The notes under the pieces were generated by a model. That model saw nothing but the letters and a program-made list of their open reading frames with translations. It ran no database searches and was not told where the DNA came from. Of a stretch of DNA of 8,499 bases, positions 5,769-8,499 are shown piece by piece (within the stretch, counting starts at the first letter, position 1; the number at the start of each line of letters is the position of its first letter). Position numbers and translations under genes: made by a program. This DNA comes from Halodesulfurarchaeum sp. (GTDB lineage Archaea; Halobacteriota; Halobacteria; Halobacteriales; Halobacteriaceae), in contig JAGXLJ010000039.1 in the NCBI GenBank assembly GCA_018334775.1, positions 1-8,499 on the forward strand. Reading direction: 5' to 3'.

Positions 5769-7810
5769 GCTTCTTCGTCGAGGAGCTCCAGATCAGCCAC
5801 GATGTCGTATGGATCGGTCCCCTTTCTGACGTGATCCAAAATCAGAAATGCCGCGTCCGGCTGGAGGAAGTGGGTGGTGACCGCTCGACCCAGCGGCGTG
5901 GGTTCTAATCCGCTGATAAACCCATACTCGATCAGCTTCGAGAGCGCTTCCTTCGTGGGGATATCCCCGAGCATCCGGTCGTTGAGCCGCTTTGCCGCAG
6001 TCCCACCGACTGTGACGTTGGCCAGGGTTTCAGCGATCGCCGCGTCCGCGTCGTAATGAGCGATGACGTCCTCCATGTCTCCCTTGAGGAGTGTGAACGC
6101 GACCTCATCCTCCGTGCGCTCCATCGACCCGTGGTAGACGCCGTCCGGTTCGACCAATATGAAGACTCGGCCGCGGTCGTGGTAATCCGGGCGGCCCGCC
6201 CGCCCGAGCATCTGCTCGAACTCTTGGACCGAGAGCCACTCGATCCCCATCGCGAGCGAGTCGAAGATCACCTGCGAGGCGGGGAAGTCGACCCCGGCGG
6301 CCAGAGCTGCGGTGGTCACGACCGCCGCGAGATCCTGTTCGGCGAACTGCCGCTCGACCTGCTTGCGCTTGCCGTAATCGAGCCCGGCGTGGTAGGGCGC
6401 GGAGGAATAATCCAACTTGCGGCTGATCTCGTGACAGCGCCGGCGTGAGTTGGTAAAGACGATCGTCTGACCGCGATACCCCTTCGAGGAGGTGGCGTCG
6501 AACTCCCGGCGTACCAGTTTGTTCTCGATCCGTGGCTTCTCCTGGCCGTCCGCGAAGGTGACGTGCCGCTCGATCGGAACTGGGCGCTCCTCGAACTCGA
6601 TCGGCGTGGCGTCCAGCACTCCTGCGAGGGTGCCTGTATTCCCGACCGTGGCCGAGAGATAGATCCACTGGGTGCCACCCGGCCCCCCCTGGCGCTGCTC
6701 GGTATAGTACTTCAACCGCGAGATGAGCCCATCCAACCGGTGGCCACGCTCCGGATCTTGCAGCGTATGAACCTCGTCGATGACCACCGTCCCGATATTG
6801 CCCAGGTTGCGGCCGGTCCGGAGGGCGTGATCGATCCCTTCGTAGGTGCCGACGATGATGTCCGCGTCGGGTTCGAACGCCACGCCATCCTCGCGAATGC
6901 GGCTTGCCCCGACCCGGATGGTTACGTCCGCGAGGTGGCCGTATTCGGCCTGGAAGTCCTCCTCCTTCTGATTGGCGAGCGCAACGAGTGGAACCAAAAA
7001 GAGGAGTTTCCCCTCACCTCTGAGCAACCGATTCAGTCCCGCCAGTTCCCCGACCAGCGTTTTGCCGGTCGCGGTCGCGGAGACCACGAGTTGGTCCTCG
7101 TCATCGAGCAGTCCGTGCTCGACGGCCAAACTCTGCACCGGGAGCAACGTGTCAAACCGGTCTTCCAGCAGTGCTTGGAGGTCGGGATGAAGTGACAGAT
7201 CGCTCACAGGGACGTCCGGGATGTCCTCGGTCGTCGCCGAGATTTCGTCGAACTTCGTCAGTTCCGGATCCAACTCCCCCTGGAGTAGGTCGACGATCCG
7301 GTCGAGATCACCGACCTCGAAGAGCAACTCCTCGAGTCGCTCTTCGGCGGCCCCCGAGAACCCCCCGGAAAAGGAGAGTTCGCGTTCGAGTTCCCTGGTC
7401 GCACAGTCCCGGCAGATGTACTCCGTGCCGGTCTTGATCGCCGTCTCCTCCGTGATCGGGCCGTATCGCCACTGATTGGCACAGAGCCGACAGGTCCGGA
7501 CCGGTGTCGCTTCGAGTTGATAGCCCGAGAGCATCTCCTGTAACTCGGCCCGGGCCCGTTCAGCGGTCTGTTGGGAAATCCGGATGCGTTCGGCCCGGCG
7601 GGCGATCTCGACGAACTCCTCGGGGGCCCGTGGCTCCTCGTCGCTGTCCGTTTTGATGCGGAAGCGACCGGGCCTGGGCCCTGCTGAGGTTTCCTTGAGG
7701 TCAAGGACGGCCCGAAACAGTCGCTCGCCCTCGCGCTGGGCGACGACCAGATACTCCCCCTGTCCTTCGTGGAGGAACAGCGTTTCGACGCGTGCAGCCT
7801 GCCGGGACAC
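5765..7810 (-). CDS. Ski2-like superfamily 2 helicase with N-terminal zinc motif
   Basis: A 681-residue ATP-dependent nucleic-acid helicase. The N-terminal 220 residues hold a four-cysteine site (C107-x2-C110, C133-x2-C136). The helicase core has a Q-motif region (LLPVQS, 222-227), Walker A SATATGKT (244-251), the DEVH box (345-348), LSAT (385-388), motif IV (IVFTNSRRR, 450-458), motif V (TTAALAAGVDFPA, 499-511) and motif VI (QMLGRAGRP, 533-541), then a helical C-terminus. The architecture resembles haloarchaeal DUF5814 helicases and the archaeal ASH-Ski2 group, which has been linked to RNA decay with aRNase J; Hel308-type DNA repair is the alternative. The start is GTG at 7810, because a TATA box (minus CTAAAATA, 7840-7833) lies 26 bases upstream. 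An ATG 87 bases further upstream would overlap the cupin gene. Confidence 0.93.
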   Translation of the reverse strand: MSRQAARVETLFLHEGQGEYLVVAQREGERLFRAVLDLKETSAGPRPGRFRIKTDSDEEPRAPEEFVEIARRAERIRISQQTAERARAELQEMLSGYQLEATPVRTCRLCANQWRYGPITEETAIKTGTEYICRDCATRELERELSFSGGFSGAAEERLEELLFEVGDLDRIVDLLQGELDPELTKFDEISATTEDIPDVPVSDLSLHPDLQALLEDRFDTLLPVQSLAVEHGLLDDEDQLVVSATATGKTLVGELAGLNRLLRGEGKLLFLVPLVALANQKEEDFQAEYGHLADVTIRVGASRIREDGVAFEPDADIIVGTYEGIDHALRTGRNLGNIGTVVIDEVHTLQDPERGHRLDGLISRLKYYTEQRQGGPGGTQWIYLSATVGNTGTLAGVLDATPIEFEERPVPIERHVTFADGQEKPRIENKLVRREFDATSSKGYRGQTIVFTNSRRRCHEISRKLDYSSAPYHAGLDYGKRKQVERQFAEQDLAAVVTTAALAAGVDFPASQVIFDSLAMGIEWLSVQEFEQMLGRAGRPDYHDRGRVFILVEPDGVYHGSMERTEDEVAFTLLKGDMEDVIAHYDADAAIAETLANVTVGGTAAKRLNDRMLGDIPTKEALSKLIEYGFISGLEPTPLGRAVTTHFLQPDAAFLILDHVRKGTDPYDIVADLELLDEEA

Positions 7811-7832
7811 GGGCCGGGGTACGGCGTCGGGG

Positions 7833-7840
7833 TATTTTAG
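7833..7840 (-). promoter_or_regulatory. TATA box of the helicase gene
   Basis: On the minus strand CTAAAATA is centred 26 bases before the GTG at 7810, the distance expected for a leaderless transcript. It lies in the 43-base gap after the cupin gene. It argues for separate transcription and for the GTG start over the upstream ATG. Confidence 0.6.
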
Positions 7841-7853
7841 CGCCCCGTCTCGA

Positions 7854-8231
7854 TCACTCGACCAGTTCGATCTCGTCCTCGCTGTTTGGCACGACACAGA
7901 TGAACGCCGCCTCTGTGTCGCCGGTGTTTCGATACCAGTGGACTGTCTCGGCCGGAATCAACAGCGAGTCACCCGGTTCCACCTCGTATTCGGTGTCGGT
8001 CCCGTCCGCTCGAATGCCTATGATATACTCCCCTTCGAGGACGTACTGCTCGTGTTCGACCGCGTTGGTATGTTTCGGGACTGTTTTTCCCGCTTCGAGT
8101 GTGAATCGGCGCATCCAGAAGTTCGGGGCGTCCTGAGCTGCTCCGATGAGCACGCCTTTGTGCAGCCCCTCGGCGGCCGATTGGGACTCGTAATTGATCT
8201 CGTCGCTCCCGCGGATGATCGGGCTTGGCAT
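7854..8231 (-). CDS. Single-domain cupin protein
   Basis: A 125-residue small beta-barrel protein of the cupin_2 type; the substrate is unknown. Cupin motif 1 covers GKTVPKHTNAVEHEQYVLEG (48-67), with candidate metal ligands H54, H60 and E66. Motif 2 is GDSLLIPAETVHWYRNTG (87-104), with P93, H98 and N102. In the related motif HxHxxEHEVYVLEG the second His is Asn here (N56), so the metal site may be altered. The start ATG at 8231-8229 lies about 26 bases after a TATA-like GTATAG on the minus strand. Roles of such proteins range from sugar isomerases to dioxygenases and sensors, and neither neighbour narrows the choice. Confidence 0.92.
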   Translation of the reverse strand: MPSPIIRGSDEINYESQSAAEGLHKGVLIGAAQDAPNFWMRRFTLEAGKTVPKHTNAVEHEQYVLEGEYIIGIRADGTDTEYEVEPGDSLLIPAETVHWYRNTGDTEAAFICVVPNSEDEIELVE

Positions 8232-8254
8232 GGAGGCGAGTTCGGTTGCCTGCC

Positions 8255-8267
8255 CTATACCTTAAAC
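8255..8267. promoter_or_regulatory. Adjoining divergent TATA boxes for the cupin and protease genes
   Basis: CTATAC (8255-8260; GTATAG on the minus strand) is centred about 26 bases before the cupin ATG at 8231. CTTAAAC (8261-8267) is centred about 27 bases before the protease ATG at 8291. Both transcripts would be leaderless. The two boxes touch, so binding of the basal factors for one gene should exclude the other. Confidence 0.55.
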
Positions 8268-8290
8268 GGCTTTGCCGACAACATAGTGGT

Positions 8291-8499
8291 ATGCGAAGCT
8301 TCCGTCTCGGGAGTGCGTTTGGCATCCCGGTCAAGCTCGATATCACGTTTCTCCTCGTGCTGCCGCTGTTCGGCTGGCTGATTAGCACCCAGGTCGAAGA
8401 GATGGTGTCGGTGCTCAACTCGCTCCTGAGCCTCCAACTCGACGTTGCGATCCTGACGGCGGGCCCGATGCCCCTCGTGGTTGGGATGATCTTCCTTCC
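8291..8499 (+). CDS. Site-2 protease family (M50) membrane protein, 3' end outside the window
   Basis: The first 69 residues are visible. MRSFRLGSAFGIPVKLDITF is typical of the N-terminus of archaeal site-2 proteases (in which residues such as GIPVxLDxTF precede the first helix). It is followed by the membrane segment LLVLPLFGWLIS (21-32) and a later hydrophobic stretch (PMPLVVGMIFLP). The HExxH zinc motif expected downstream is outside the window, so catalytic competence cannot be judged. Such proteases cut membrane-spanning substrates, often in regulatory cascades, and many archaeal ones carry CBS domains. The gene is divergent from the cupin gene. Confidence 0.85.
   Translation, partial: MRSFRLGSAFGIPVKLDITFLLVLPLFGWLISTQVEEMVSVLNSLLSLQLDVAILTAGPMPLVVGMIFL

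Noticed and set aside
6105..7195. Open frames on either strand within the helicase gene (for example 6668-6105 minus and 6563-7195 plus).
   Set aside because: They are out-of-frame shadows of the helicase, which has all its motifs in order in one frame.
7811..7897. Helicase start at the ATG 87 bases upstream of the GTG.
   Set aside because: It would overlap the end of the cupin gene and place the TATA box inside the coding region; the added residues do not resemble the family.

Overview
The window looks like a chromosomal segment of a halophilic archaeon (class Halobacteria). The genes are G+C-rich with acidic products, the promoters resemble archaeal TATA boxes placed about 26 bases before start codons (leaderless transcripts), there is an archaeal class III signal-peptide pilin, and the tRNA lacks an encoded CCA. 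I cannot fix the genus.

Left part (1-3000), housekeeping: the 5' part of a PRPP synthetase gene (minus strand, running off the left edge) is divergent from a phosphohexomutase of the GlmM/phosphomannomutase type. Next come a DtxR-type iron-responsive repressor with a palindrome in its promoter and two very small two-helix membrane proteins of unknown function.

Middle part (about 3000-5360), accessory: this stretch is visibly richer in A+T. It holds an orphan type IV pilin-like protein with a hairpin in its leader, followed by the remains of mobile and toxin-antitoxin genes. These are a DUF433-type antitoxin fragment with an amber codon, an orphan right end/reRNA hairpin of an IS200/IS605-type (TnpB) element, and a ribbon-helix-helix antitoxin gene that overlaps a RelE-like toxin gene broken by frameshifts. 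A long gene-poor stretch follows. It ends in a dense cluster of hairpins and in partial, inverted copies of the 3' end of the tRNA-Pro(UGG) gene next to it. The layout fits a decayed genomic island beside a tRNA gene.

Right part (5360-8499), conserved again: a BofA-like membrane protein runs tail-to-tail (4-base overlap) into a large Ski2-like helicase that has an N-terminal four-cysteine zinc motif. Then come a small cupin protein and, divergent from it with adjoining TATA boxes, the start of a site-2 (M50) membrane protease that runs off the right edge.

No complete new defence system is visible. The points most worth a second look are the tRNA-derived inverted repeats with the structured region at 5000-5220, the orphan TnpB guide-RNA scaffold, and the antitoxin retained beside a dead toxin.
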